A stretch of DNA of 64,000 nucleotides from Paenibacillaceae bacterium GAS479 (GTDB taxonomy: Bacteria; Bacillota; Bacilli; Paenibacillales; Paenibacillaceae): NCBI GenBank assembly GCA_900105225.1, contig LT629764.1, positions 818,098 through 882,097 of the forward strand, in the 5' to 3' direction. The translations under genes were made by a program, and so were the position numbers. Position 1 is the stretch's first letter, and each line of letters opens with the position of its first letter. Shown here piece by piece: positions 42,951 through 51,874 of the stretch. Below the pieces are notes generated by a model, which was not told the origin of the DNA, did not search any database, and was given only the letters and a program-made list of their open reading frames with translations.

Positions 42951-43817
42951 CTAGCGCTGATTTACTCGTCCTACCTGCGAAGAATTCTTTACAATCTCCA
43001 CCGTGGTGCCTTGCTTCTGTCCGTCAGATGGGCTCCGAAAAGCAAAGTCCCAACCGGCTCCGCGAGCCCGGTCATTCATCATCCGAACTCCGTAACGGCC
43101 CTTTGCCAGCTCCGCTCCAGCAGCAGCGCCCACCCCATCGTCGGTGACGGAGCAGCGGAAACCGTCCGTTCCTTCCTGCCTACAGGTTACTTCAACGAAG
43201 GAAGCGGCCGCATGTTTGCGTACATTCATCAACGCTTCCCGGATGATGGCCAATAGTTCAACCTTTTCGCGGCTTGTCAGCAGCACATCAGGCAGTTTCC
43301 AGTCAATTTGCATCTCGATTCCGGAATCCTGCAACTCAGCAGCTGCCCCACTCAGCGACTGCAGCCATGGCAAGTCGGACACCTCCGGTGCAGAGCGCAA
43401 ATTGGCAATCGATTCCCGGACATCCTCGTAAACATGGCGCACTGTACCTCGTATTTGCTCCGTCGTCTCACGGATCTCCTCCGACGATTGCGCCCGGTCG
43501 AGTCTGTCCAGCTTGACCGAGAGCAGAAAAAGTGACTGAGATATGCCGTCATGCAGCTCCCGAGCCAGCTGATCCCGCTCCTGGATGGACACTTTCACCG
43601 CCTGCTCCCGACGCAGCTCTTCCTGCACATTGTCATGCATGCGGAACAACTTGCTAAGCAACGTAACGGTCACAAGAAACACGAGAATTGGACTGATAAC
43701 ATTGCCGGTGTCCATAGAAACGTAAGGTAGCAAAAACGTGTGCCTCGCGTATTCCCAGGCGGCGGTCAGAAAGGTCGGCGTCCATAGGATCAGCCGCTTA
43801 ATCGTTACTGCCTTCAT
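42951..43817 (-). CDS. Sensor histidine kinase, HisKA_3 type
   Basis: 288 residues. Two N-terminal hydrophobic segments with a very short external loop, then a dimerisation helix with the phospho-acceptor His in RELHDGISQSLFLLSVKLD and an HATPase domain (EALMNVRKHAAA, VTDDGVGAA, YGVRMMNDRA). The lack of an outside sensor domain puts it in the intramembrane-sensing (LiaS-like) style. It lies between the regulator gene and a copper-resistance gene, 19 bases from the latter's stop; a copper link is possible but unproven. Confidence 0.9.
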   Translation of the reverse strand: MKAVTIKRLILWTPTFLTAAWEYARHTFLLPYVSMDTGNVISPILVFLVTVTLLSKLFRMHDNVQEELRREQAVKVSIQERDQLARELHDGISQSLFLLSVKLDRLDRAQSSEEIRETTEQIRGTVRHVYEDVRESIANLRSAPEVSDLPWLQSLSGAAAELQDSGIEMQIDWKLPDVLLTSREKVELLAIIREALMNVRKHAAASFVEVTCRQEGTDGFRCSVTDDGVGAAAGAELAKGRYGVRMMNDRARGAGWDFAFRSPSDGQKQGTTVEIVKNSSQVGRVNQR

Positions 43818-43836
43818 GCTCGCTCACCTGCTTTCA

Positions 43837-45759
43837 TCAGTAGTTGCGGAAGCTTGTTTGCACTTCTCGCTCCACACCTTTTTCATCAACGACCCGAATC
43901 TCGGCCCTCCAAAGACCTGGGAAAGGAAGATAGGTTCCCGTAGTACGATAAGCCGTTTTTATATAACCGTCGAAAGTGCTAATCTCATCATCCTGGAACT
44001 TTTCAAGCGGGATTTCGATCGCGCCAACCTCAGGCTTGTCGACAGGAATAAGGCTCAGCTTGACGGATTTTGGATTGCCAAGCGATTTGAACATCCAGAT
44101 GCGCGTTGTGAATTCATTGCTGCCTGGCACATTGGGGGTGATCCGCAACGAGACATGCATCTCGCTGCCCATCTTATGCCATGAGACGGGCTCGTTAGCC
44201 GGCAGCGGGCTGATATAAGTAAACACGGCGACTATGACGAGAATGAGCCCCATCAGCGCACCGTCCGCCTTGAGCAGGACGCCACTCGGGAAGCCAGAGC
44301 GCTTCATACGGCGACGTAGCAAAAAGCCAATTACGGTGACCAGTATAACAAGTCCCGCTTTTACAAGCAGCAGTATACCCCATGGGGTTATTAACAGATA
44401 CTCCAGCTTGGTCATATATAACAGCGTGAGTAGAATTCCGCTCAGTGATAACACGGCGATGCTGATCCATGCTGCACGGGAGAAGCTCTCTGCGAAACGT
44501 CCTGCCTCCTTGCGTTCTCCGTACCAAAGCGCGATCAACAGCATCAGGCCGCCGGCCCAAAGAGCTGCTCCAACCAGATGCACGAAGTCGAGCGACAGCG
44601 TTGCCCAGCGAGGCGAAGAAGCCGCCGCATGTCCGTTCCACGTTTCTGTAGCAAGCAGCAGCAGTCCCCAAACGGCACGCAGTGAAACTCGCCCCACTGG
44701 CAATGAGAGTCCGGCAAAAGCGAGCAATAGCAGAGCTACATAGCTCTGACCGACCGACGTGCTGGTGAACAGCGGTATCCATTCCGCCGAGGACTGGCCC
44801 ACCATAATCCCCGTACTTTCCACGAAAACGTACAACAGCGAGACTAGAACGAGCGCTTGCGCCGGAAGTTTAGCGAACCTTTCGCGTAGCAGCTGTGAAA
44901 TACCTTCCCAGCGGCTGCGATACAAAAGTGGCCAAAGCGCGCAGCCAGCAGCCAGCATCAAGGCCACATAATAAAGGAAGCGCACAGCATACAGCACAAG
45001 AGTCGCTGTCGTCAGAGCATCATCGCTATGCCCTTCATGCCCGAGTTGGGTGTGGATATTGTATGTAGAAGCGTCTTTTGCCGGAGGGGGCTCGCCAATA
45101 ACGAACACATAAGAGCCATTAACAGGATGGCCATCCTCGGATATGACCTTATAGTTTACGGTATAAGCACCGGCTTTCAGCGACGGCAGCCCCAGTGTCA
45201 ACGTCAGGCCGTCTTCGCTGAGCAACGCCTTGTTGTTCGTTACTTTGGACGAGTTGCCGTCCAATACTTCAAGCACCCCGACTGAGGCTTCCAGCTTTTC
45301 GTTAAAGGTGACTTTGACCTCGGCTGGCGGGCTCTCCAGACGCGCTCCCGCCGCGGGATAAGCCTCCTTGAGGGCAGCATGGGCCGAAACTTGATCCGGG
45401 GCCGCAAGCATTAGCGGCATGAGGGCTATGAACGCCAGCAGAAGGCCGGCTATTGGCCGCTTTGGGCGGGTGAGGAGCCGCAATTGGCAGGCGGAAAGCC
45501 GCTTTGGGCGGGTGATGAGCCTCATTTGGTGAGCGGAGAGCCGCTGTAAGCAAGCGTAGGACCGCTGCTGGCGAGCGGAGCGCCGCAATTGGCGGGCGGA
45601 AAGCCGCTGTGGGCGGGTGATGAGTTCCATTAGGAGGCTGAAGAACCGCATTAGGCGGGCTTTTGGCGAGCCTACAGCATGGAACATTTTCCATGCCCCC
45701 ACCAGCCTCAGCAGAAGGAAAAGATATAAATTAATAAAAGGCCCTGTAAAGGCATTCAT
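43837..45759 (-). CDS. CopC-CopD fusion copper protein (YcnJ-like)
   Basis: 640 residues from ATG 45759 (GGAAAGGAAG upstream). A signal-like segment (AGLLLAFIALMPLMLAAPDQVSA) is followed directly by HAALKEAYPAAGARLESPPAEVKVTFNE, the CopC domain whose N-terminal His binds copper; then a GHEGHSD linker, eight CopD-type membrane segments and a C-terminal YtkA-like domain. Such proteins bind and import or handle copper. Unusual: about 104 residues lie before the signal peptide, including ten basic heptads (see repeat), so either the true start is internal or the protein has a novel cytoplasmic tail. Confidence 0.82.
   Translation of the reverse strand: MNAFTGPFINLYLFLLLRLVGAWKMFHAVGSPKARLMRFFSLLMELITRPQRLSARQLRRSARQQRSYACLQRLSAHQMRLITRPKRLSACQLRLLTRPKRPIAGLLLAFIALMPLMLAAPDQVSAHAALKEAYPAAGARLESPPAEVKVTFNEKLEASVGVLEVLDGNSSKVTNNKALLSEDGLTLTLGLPSLKAGAYTVNYKVISEDGHPVNGSYVFVIGEPPPAKDASTYNIHTQLGHEGHSDDALTTATLVLYAVRFLYYVALMLAAGCALWPLLYRSRWEGISQLLRERFAKLPAQALVLVSLLYVFVESTGIMVGQSSAEWIPLFTSTSVGQSYVALLLLAFAGLSLPVGRVSLRAVWGLLLLATETWNGHAAASSPRWATLSLDFVHLVGAALWAGGLMLLIALWYGERKEAGRFAESFSRAAWISIAVLSLSGILLTLLYMTKLEYLLITPWGILLLVKAGLVILVTVIGFLLRRRMKRSGFPSGVLLKADGALMGLILVIVAVFTYISPLPANEPVSWHKMGSEMHVSLRITPNVPGSNEFTTRIWMFKSLGNPKSVKLSLIPVDKPEVGAIEIPLEKFQDDEISTFDGYIKTAYRTTGTYLPFPGLWRAEIRVVDEKGVEREVQTSFRNY
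45448..45657 (-). repeat. Ten 21-bp repeats encoding basic heptads
   Basis: Seven-residue units such as RPKRLSA, CQLRLLT, RQLRRSA and HQMRLIT repeat ten times without a gap. Exact 21-bp phasing and the DNA core CCGCCCAAAGCGGC point to a minisatellite that happens to stay in frame ahead of the copC signal peptide. Confidence 0.8.
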
Positions 45760-45783
45760 GCTTGCCCTGCACTTCCTTTCCAA

Positions 45784-46193
45784 CTGTAATTCCTGCCTAT
45801 ATTTTACTTGATGGAATCCAATGGAACCAACCGGATTGTGAACATTTCGGGAAGGGAGCTGCGGGCGTGAGAGTCAACTAGGATGGCAAGCACAATAGCG
45901 GGCGGAATGACGTAAATCCGAGGGGAAATGGATTGTTCGCGGTTGCACGAAGAACAGGGCTGCGAGCGAAGCTGCCGGCAGAATAAAAGCTGAGAACAAC
46001 AGGCTGAATTTGCAGGAATCTGGCCGGAGGCGATAACGGCGTAGGCGAGGAAGCAACGAATATGTAACCTCCTAGCGGCACATTCTATGTAGGATTAACA
46101 AGTGAGATGAAACATGGAAGAGGAAAACAAACCTCATCTTTTAATGATGATCTATCTGGCGCTATATTTTGCTGAAAACACGGCTGCACAAAC
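45784..46193. other. Intergenic region without recognised gene
   Basis: No coding region with a ribosome binding site is visible on either strand. The sequence is of ordinary composition and leads into the 51-bp repeat array. Confidence 0.5.
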
Positions 46194-46680
46194 CAAGTAG
46201 CAGGAGCTGCTTGATAGTCGCGACGGAGCTTGCTTTTTTCAAATCAAGTAGCTAAAGCTACTTGAAAGCCGCGACGAAGCTCGCTTTTTTCAAACCAAGT
46301 AGCTAAAGCTACTTGAATGCCGTGGCGGGGCTCGCTTTTTTCAAATCAAGTAGCTAAAGCTACTTGAACGCCGTGGCGGGGCTCGCTTTTTTCAAACCAA
46401 GTAGCAGAAGCTGCTTGATAGTCGCGACGGAGCTTGCTTTTTTCAAACCAAGTAGCTAAAGCTACTTGAAAGCCGCGACGAAGCTCGCTTTTTTCAAACC
46501 AAGTAGCTAAAGCTACTTGAATGCCGTGGCGGGGCTCGCTTTTTTCAAATCAAGTAGCTAAAGCTACTTGAACGCCGTGGCGGGGCTCGCTTTTTTCAAA
46601 CCAAGTAGCTAAAGCTACTTGAACGCCGTGATGGAGCTCGCTTTTTTGAAATCAAGTAGCTAAAGCTACTTGAGAGCTCT
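46194..46680. repeat. 51-bp tandem repeat array, nine full copies plus a partial
   Basis: Copies begin at 46194 and every 51 bp to 46653. Each starts with the palindrome CAAGTAGCTAAAGCTACTTG (8-bp stem, 4-base loop), followed by a variable middle and GCTCGCTTTTTTCAAA. Copies 1-4 and 5-8 match pairwise, showing a higher-order 204-bp duplication. Stop codons in all plus frames and several TGA on the minus strand argue against coding. It ends 39 bases before a small gene. Confidence 0.95.
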
Positions 46681-46718
46681 GCTATGCAGAACTTTTACAA
46701 CATCGAGGAGGTTAGTTA

Positions 46719-46880
46719 ATGTCAGAGCCATTTGAACCCTATCGTTATGCCGATCTTAGCGGGTTTCAGCAAGCTGTGGAGCAAATCCGCGGTTTAGAGG
46801 ATAAGTTATCCAAAGAAACTGGTCATCCCGTCACGTTGATCGCATTCGAGCCCACTGAGAACAAGTCAGAGTCCCTTTGA
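46719..46880 (+). CDS. 53-residue protein downstream of the repeat array
   Basis: MSEPFEPYRYADLSGFQQAV opens the protein, followed by EQIRGLEDKLSKETGHPVTL and an IAFEPTENKSESL end. GAGGAGG lies seven bases before the ATG, and a strong terminator follows the stop. No family recognised; a short helix and strand are likely. The good site and terminator make it a credible gene. Confidence 0.7.
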   Translation: MSEPFEPYRYADLSGFQQAVEQIRGLEDKLSKETGHPVTLIAFEPTENKSESL

Positions 46881-46891
46881 TCTATAACGGC

Positions 46892-46936
46892 AAATGGCCG
46901 CCCTCGCTGACAAAGGTCAGCGTAGCGGCCATTTTG
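46892..46936. terminator. Bidirectional terminator
   Basis: AAATGGCCGC and GCGGCCATTT outer stem, inner CTGAC/GTCAG. It serves the 53-residue gene (plus) and the cyclotransferase-like gene (minus), whose stop codon lies within it. Confidence 0.88.
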
Positions 46937-47327
46937 AACTGTGCAGATACGGGCATCCTCGGTCATTCGGCCATACATAAATCCAACCTGCTCGGTTCGA
47001 ATCCTGGAGATCCACCGTCCAGATCCGCTCATAATCATTCAGCTCCTCTCCCCCGCTGAATTCCTCCAGACGGTCGGCGGACTCAAGTCCTTCCCGATCT
47101 ATGCGCAGCCACCAGCCCAGCGTTTGTGAGTCTGCTAAGCCGATCTCACATTCACGTGGAACGCGAACTAAAGCTGGATAAGCTCCGTTAGCCGCATCGA
47201 CAAGACGTCCTCTGACGATACCGGGCACGGCCTCCTGCACCCAGCCCGCTACAGCTCCGTAATTACGTTCGCCCGGTTGCAAAGAGCCGTAAACAAACAG
47301 CCAGACTTGCTCCTGTACCCTACTCAT
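46917..47327 (-). CDS. Gamma-glutamylcyclotransferase-fold (AIG2-like) protein
   Basis: 136 residues from ATG 47327, overlapping the pxpA stop as ATGA. WLFVYGSLQPGERNYG is the substrate-binding YGSL motif, and VRGRLVDAANGAYPALV and ADRLEEFSGGE carry the fold's conserved positions including the Glu. Family members release 5-oxoproline from gamma-glutamyl compounds. Coupling to pxpA, the first subunit of 5-oxoprolinase, fits this: one makes 5-oxoproline, the other opens it to glutamate. Confidence 0.82.
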   Translation of the reverse strand: MSRVQEQVWLFVYGSLQPGERNYGAVAGWVQEAVPGIVRGRLVDAANGAYPALVRVPRECEIGLADSQTLGWWLRIDREGLESADRLEEFSGGEELNDYERIWTVDLQDSNRAGWIYVWPNDRGCPYLHSSKWPLR

Positions 47328-48100
47328 GTGAACCTCGGCGCGGCAATAGAGACGCCAACCGTTTCCAAGCCGCTTCGGATCATCGCAGCTGCTTTGGCCG
47401 CTCCCGGACCGTCGCCATGCAGGCATAATGTGTCAGCACGAACTTTCGCCATACCTCCGCCGATCGCTATAACCTCGCTGCGGAGCGCAATCGATAGAGC
47501 TTGCTCAAGCACCTTATCAGGATCATGCAGCACAGCACCTCGCACATCGCGACCGGCCAAGCTGCCATCCAGAAAATAGCCCCGGTCTGCGAAGCCTTCG
47601 GTTATAGCTGGCAGCCCAAGTGAGACTGCGGCCTCCAGTAGTTTGCTGCCTGTTTGGCCATAGATGGCCAGTCCTCCAAGGTCCGCAGCCACCCGAGCAA
47701 CGGCTAACGCATGCTCCAAGCTACTGCCACACTGGTGGTAGAGCGCACCATGTGGCTTAATATGACGCAGCTGTCCGCCCGCTGCGCGAACGAAAGCTTG
47801 CAGCGCCCCCACTTGGTACAGAACTGCTTCATAAACCTCTTCAGCCGATAGTCCCATCGGCCTGCGTCCAAATCCCTGACGGTCCGGATAGCCCGGATGG
47901 GCTCCGATGACAACGCCCGCCTTTAAGCAGCGCTCAACGGATTCGCGCATCGTTCGCGGGTCACCCGCATGCCAGCCGCAGGCGATGCTAGCGCTCGTTA
48001 TGCTGGAGAGAAGCGCTTCGTCCGCGCCGAAGGAATAAGCACCGTATCCTTCGCCAAAGTCAGCATTCAGATCAATCGTTATATTTTGAATGGGAGACAC
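47324..48100 (-). CDS. pxpA: 5-oxoprolinase subunit PxpA (LamB/YcsF family)
   Basis: 258 residues. DLNADFGEGYGAY, SITSASIACGWHAGDPRTM, GAHPGYPDRQGFGRR and HIKPHGALYH are family signatures. With PxpB and PxpC it forms the ATP-dependent 5-oxoprolinase. Start is odd: GTG 48100 overlaps its own AGGAGG, while an in-frame ATT at 48091 sits eight bases from it at ideal distance; a non-standard AUU start or a weak GTG start is implied. Confidence 0.92.
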   Translation of the reverse strand: MSPIQNITIDLNADFGEGYGAYSFGADEALLSSITSASIACGWHAGDPRTMRESVERCLKAGVVIGAHPGYPDRQGFGRRPMGLSAEEVYEAVLYQVGALQAFVRAAGGQLRHIKPHGALYHQCGSSLEHALAVARVAADLGGLAIYGQTGSKLLEAAVSLGLPAITEGFADRGYFLDGSLAGRDVRGAVLHDPDKVLEQALSIALRSEVIAIGGGMAKVRADTLCLHGDGPGAAKAAAMIRSGLETVGVSIAAPRFT

Positions 48101-48130
48101 CTCCTGGATTGTTCGAATGAGTGATAATTT

Positions 48131-48171
48131 GAATGAATGAATAAATGAGTGAATAAGAGAATGAGTGAATA
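48131..48171. repeat. GAAT/GAGT tetranucleotide microsatellite
   Basis: About ten imperfect GAAT, GAGT and AATA units in the gap between pxpC and pxpA. Confidence 0.7.
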
Positions 48172-48297
48172 ACTGAAATTACTAGTAGTTTTATTAGACG
48201 AAGGAAATGATTGAACTCTAATACCTCATAAACGGGTGCAAGAGCGAGCTTAACAGTGCAAAGCTAAACGAGAGTATTTTCGTTGTAGTTGCACGCT

Positions 48298-49338
48298 TCA
48301 TCTCGGAAAAACCTTCAATCGCAGGGCTGCATCTAAAAGATTAAGCTCCTGTTCCTGCTGCAATTGAAGCTGCTGCGCCTCCTCAAGCTCCACGGATGCG
48401 AAGCGCACTTTGTCGCCCGGCCGAACCTGCGCTAGCAGGGGCATATCGGCGGAGACGACATGCAGGATGACCGGGTAGCCGCCTGTCGTCTGGCACCCTG
48501 CCCCCAGCACTACGGGGGCGCCGCCAGGCGGCAGCTGCACGGCCCCCGGCAGGACACCGTGCGAGAGAATATCCGCACGGTGCTCCAGCATAATCGGCGG
48601 GCCGTCCGGCTGCAAGCGGACGCCCATCCGATCGCTGGCGGGAGAGGCGGTCAGCCGCTCCCGCCAAAGCCGCATACGGGCAGCTTCGCTGAGCTGCCCG
48701 TATGCGGCCCCCGGCACCGCGCGAAGCACGGTGCCGGAGCCGGCTGCGCCGCGCGCCATGAGGCGCGGCGCGAGCCACGGCGCGGCGGCGGGGCATAGCC
48801 CGCCGCCGGAGGCGCCTGCGGCGGCGCGCTGCGCGAGCGCCGCCGTCCATGCTGCGGCGCGCGCCGAAGGCTCGCCGCAGGCAAGGGCATCGCCGGCCGC
48901 GAAGCGCCGGGCGATACCCGCAGGCGGCCCGGCGCTTACGCCGCCGGGCTCCGACAGGCCGCCGACACCTCCGGCGACGGCCAAATAAGCGCGGCAGCCG
49001 CTGCGAGCGCGGCCGATAGCAACGATGCTGCCTGCCGGCAAGTAGACGGCGCGCCAGGTCGGCAGCGGCCATCCGTCCACGGCCGCCTCCATATCTGCGC
49101 CGCATAGAGCGGCGAGCAGCCCTTCAGGCGCTTCGACCCGCAGCTGCGGTCCGCTCAGCGTCAGTTCTAGCGCGCCAACCCCGCGCTCGTTGCCGCAAAG
49201 CAGATTTGCCGTCTGCAAAGCTACGGCATCCATCGCTCCACCAGCGGGCATACCCTGAGATCGCCAGCCCGGTCGGCCCAGATCCTGCAGCTCCATCATC
49301 ATACCTGGATGGAGCACATGAAAAGCAATTTTCCGCAT
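48298..49338 (-). CDS. pxpC: 5-oxoprolinase subunit PxpC (KipA-like)
   Basis: 346 residues of the biotin-dependent carboxyltransferase-like AHS2 family: MMMELQDLGRPGWRSQGMPAGGAMD, NLLCGNERGVGALELTLSGP, SDRMGVRLQPDGPPI, LSHGVLPGAVQLPPGGAPVVLGAGCQTTGGYPVI. GC content rises sharply in the middle (48700-49000), with Ala/Gly/Pro-rich loops. Same strand as pxpA, 197 bases apart; pxpB lies 2.5 kb away beyond a regulator/fabF pair, an unusual split of the operon. Confidence 0.92.
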   Translation of the reverse strand: MRKIAFHVLHPGMMMELQDLGRPGWRSQGMPAGGAMDAVALQTANLLCGNERGVGALELTLSGPQLRVEAPEGLLAALCGADMEAAVDGWPLPTWRAVYLPAGSIVAIGRARSGCRAYLAVAGGVGGLSEPGGVSAGPPAGIARRFAAGDALACGEPSARAAAWTAALAQRAAAGASGGGLCPAAAPWLAPRLMARGAAGSGTVLRAVPGAAYGQLSEAARMRLWRERLTASPASDRMGVRLQPDGPPIMLEHRADILSHGVLPGAVQLPPGGAPVVLGAGCQTTGGYPVILHVVSADMPLLAQVRPGDKVRFASVELEEAQQLQLQQEQELNLLDAALRLKVFPR

Positions 49339-49508
49339 CCTACCTTTCCCTCCTCCCGCACTTATCTCTGCTATCCGGTTCTCTTCCTGCTACTCTGCCA
49401 AACCACTCTGTCCGAACCAAGCTATAAGACCGTCATCAGGCCGCTTCTGGCGAGCCGTTGTCGTATTTGGCGTAAGGTGTATCCCTAATAATACTCGCTC
49501 ACCACCCA

Positions 49509-50390
49509 CTACCCATCCACCATCCGCCCGCTCCCGACGTCATCCGCGCTCATCAGCCGCCGCATCTTGCGGGCTGTCGTTGTATCCGGCGCAGGCGTAT
49601 AAATGCTGCAACGAAGATCCTGATCTCCCTGCACCTGCAGGCTTGTCAGTTGGAATTGCATTTTGCCAGCTTTGGCGTGGCGGAATTCCAAAATAACCTC
49701 CGGAGCCGTGCTAACTCGGCTCTCGTCCCATAACTTGCGGAAACGCGGATGATGAAGCTCCATCTCCTCGATAAAAGACTCATACCAGTCATCGTCTGCA
49801 TATTGGCCATAATAGGAGCGGAAAATCGCTAAATATCCGCGAACGAATTGCTCCCAATTGATCGCAAGCCGCTGCAGCTCAGGCCGAGTAAACAACAGAG
49901 TAATCATATTCCGCTGTTCCGTTGGCACAGTCCCGAAGTCCAGAAATACGCGAGCTGCTGCATCATTCCACCCAGCGATCCGGCAGCGCCTATCCGAGAT
50001 GATCGCCGGACAGCTGGACAGCTCATTCACAATGAGCTGCAGCGCCGCCGAAGGAAGCGGCGGGGCATCCGCCGCACTCCCCTCCGCCTCGCCCATAGGA
50101 GCATTGCCGTCACTCGCAAGCGAAGCAAGGTACTTCCGTTCATCCCCGCTCAACCCCAGCGCCTTGGCTACTGATTCCAACACGGACGCGGATACGCGAA
50201 TGTCCCGCCCCTGCTCCAGCCAGGTATACCAGGTCGGGCTAACGCCGGCCAGCTGCGCCACCTCTTCCCTTCTAAGCCCAGGCGTGCGCCTCCTTCCTCC
50301 AGCCGGAAAGCCATGCTCCTCTGGAACCAACGCCATGCGCCGCGACCGGAGAAAATTCGATAAAGCTTGAAGCCGAGCCTGCCGATTCAT
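49509..50390 (-). CDS. XRE-type regulator with MmyB-like ligand-binding domain
   Basis: 293 residues. N-terminal helix-turn-helix preceded by RRTPGLRREEVAQLAGVSPTWYTWLEQGRDIRVS, the family's opening motif, then a PAS-like MmyB domain (DRRCRIAGWNDAAARVFLDFG, NMITLLFTRPELQRLAINWEQFVRGYLAIFRSYYGQYADDDWYESFIEEM, HPRFRKLWDE). At least one MmyB-domain structure contained a fatty acid, which suits the fabF-type gene divergent from it. It probably controls that promoter and its own through the palindrome at 50417. Confidence 0.88.
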   Translation of the reverse strand: MNRQARLQALSNFLRSRRMALVPEEHGFPAGGRRRTPGLRREEVAQLAGVSPTWYTWLEQGRDIRVSASVLESVAKALGLSGDERKYLASLASDGNAPMGEAEGSAADAPPLPSAALQLIVNELSSCPAIISDRRCRIAGWNDAAARVFLDFGTVPTEQRNMITLLFTRPELQRLAINWEQFVRGYLAIFRSYYGQYADDDWYESFIEEMELHHPRFRKLWDESRVSTAPEVILEFRHAKAGKMQFQLTSLQVQGDQDLRCSIYTPAPDTTTARKMRRLMSADDVGSGRMVDG

Positions 50391-50416
50391 GCCGCTCCTC
50401 CTTTATCCTGTTACCT

Positions 50417-50432
50417 TTTATACTAGTATAAA
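50417..50432. promoter_or_regulatory. Perfect 16-bp palindrome, candidate operator
   Basis: TTTATACTAGTATAAA lies 27 bases from the regulator start and 79 bases from the fabF start. It also contains TATACT/TATAAA that could serve as -10 boxes, so a dimeric regulator bound here would block transcription. Confidence 0.65.
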
Positions 50433-50510
50433 CGACAACTTGTACCAGCATAAGTCCTGTGGCAAAATGCCTTCAAGACCATAACGGATCAACAAGGAGC
50501 TGAAGGGCAA

Positions 50511-51800
50511 ATGAATATTCACCGCAGTCTCAACAAGCCGAAACCCCAACATCGCGTTGTCATTACCGGCATGGGTGCCGTCAGCCCTTTCGGGCATAAC
50601 GTTTCCTCACTATGGGAAGGGCTGGCCGCCGGCCGCTCCGGCATTCGAAGAATCAGGGACAGCGGTATCTCCCCCGAGCTCCTGCAGCAAATGGATGAAG
50701 ATGCGATTGCTGGCATCGTACCCGATTGGGATGGAGAAGCCAGATTCGGACGCAAGGAAGCGCGAAAAATGGATCGCTTCGTCCAGTTTGCCCTGGCCGC
50801 CGCCGAGGAGGCGTTGCAGCAATCCGGACTGGACAACGGCAAGCTTGTTCCCGAACGGACCGGGGTTTATGTCGGCTCCGGCATCGGGGGCATCGGTACC
50901 TTGATGGAGCAAGCAAATGTGCTCTTCAAACGCGGCCGCTCTCGTGTCAGCCCAACGCTTGTGCCGATGATGATTGCCAATATGGCAGCCGCGATGATTA
51001 GCATTCGCTTCGGAATAACCGGCCCCGTATTAGCGCCGGTTACCGCCTGCTCGATCGGCAATACGGCTATTGGAGAAGCGATGCGCCTTATTCGCAGCGG
51101 AGAGGCCGACGTTGTCATCGCCGGAGGTGCTGAAGCGGCTGTGTCCCCGGTCGCGCTGGCTGGCTTCGGCAATGCAACCGCGCTTGCTTCATTCAAAGGC
51201 GATCCTGCCGCAGCCAGTCGCCCCTTCGACGCCGAACGCAGTGGATTCGTCATCGCCGAAGGCGCCGGTATCGTCGTACTTGAATCACTGGAGCATGCGA
51301 TGGGCAGAGGTGCCGAGCCGCTTGCCGAGGTGCTGGGATACGGCGCCACCTCCGATGCTTGGCATATGGTCGCAACTGATCCAAGCGGAAAAGGCGCAGC
51401 AGCAGCCATGCGTCTGGCTCTGGAGGACAGCGGCCTGACTCAAGGCGATATCAGCGTTATAAGCGCTCATGCAACCGGCACCTCTGTAGGCGATCTCTCC
51501 GAAACGAGGTCAATTCGCAGCGTGTTCGGCGACGGGGCGGATCGTATCCCAGTGACAGCAAATAAATCTATGACCGGCCATATGCTCGGGGCTGCGGGTG
51601 GAGCCGAAGCCATCGCTCTAGTGCACATGCTGCGCGAAGGGCTCATCCCTCCAACGATCAACCGGATGACGCGGGATCCGCTCTGTGATCTGGATTATGT
51701 ACCGCTTCAAGCCCGCCATGTGAAACTGCAGGTAGGGCTGTCCAATTCCTTCGGCTTCGGCGGGCATAACGCGGTTATCGCGCTTGGTCGTTTCAGTTGA
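50511..51800 (+). CDS. Beta-ketoacyl-ACP synthase II (FabF-like paralogue)
   Basis: 429 residues. Condensing-enzyme fold with active Cys in VTACSIGNTAIGEA and two His in SAHATGTSVGD and TGHMLGAAGGAEA; NSFGFGGHNAVI closes the fold. It extends acyl-ACP with malonyl-ACP. No other fab genes or acyl carrier protein are nearby, and it is divergent from an MmyB-like regulator, so it may be a dedicated enzyme for a modified fatty acid or secondary lipid rather than the housekeeping FabF. AAGGAG lies upstream of the ATG. Confidence 0.9.
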   Translation: MNIHRSLNKPKPQHRVVITGMGAVSPFGHNVSSLWEGLAAGRSGIRRIRDSGISPELLQQMDEDAIAGIVPDWDGEARFGRKEARKMDRFVQFALAAAEEALQQSGLDNGKLVPERTGVYVGSGIGGIGTLMEQANVLFKRGRSRVSPTLVPMMIANMAAAMISIRFGITGPVLAPVTACSIGNTAIGEAMRLIRSGEADVVIAGGAEAAVSPVALAGFGNATALASFKGDPAAASRPFDAERSGFVIAEGAGIVVLESLEHAMGRGAEPLAEVLGYGATSDAWHMVATDPSGKGAAAAMRLALEDSGLTQGDISVISAHATGTSVGDLSETRSIRSVFGDGADRIPVTANKSMTGHMLGAAGGAEAIALVHMLREGLIPPTINRMTRDPLCDLDYVPLQARHVKLQVGLSNSFGFGGHNAVIALGRFS

Positions 51801-51874
51801 AACTTGTAATGATGGAGCTTTTATTGCCTGTTATCTAAGCTAAGTTATTTAAAAGTTCCCACCAGCCTTTTTCA

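Noticed and set aside
46194-46680. CRISPR array
   Set aside because: The spacing is regular, but the whole 51-bp unit repeats; there are no unique spacers and no cas genes nearby.
46194-46680. Minus-strand coding repeat of 17 residues (FEKSELRRGFQVALATW)
   Set aside because: Units joined by TTGATTTG create TGA stops in this frame and no start signal was found.
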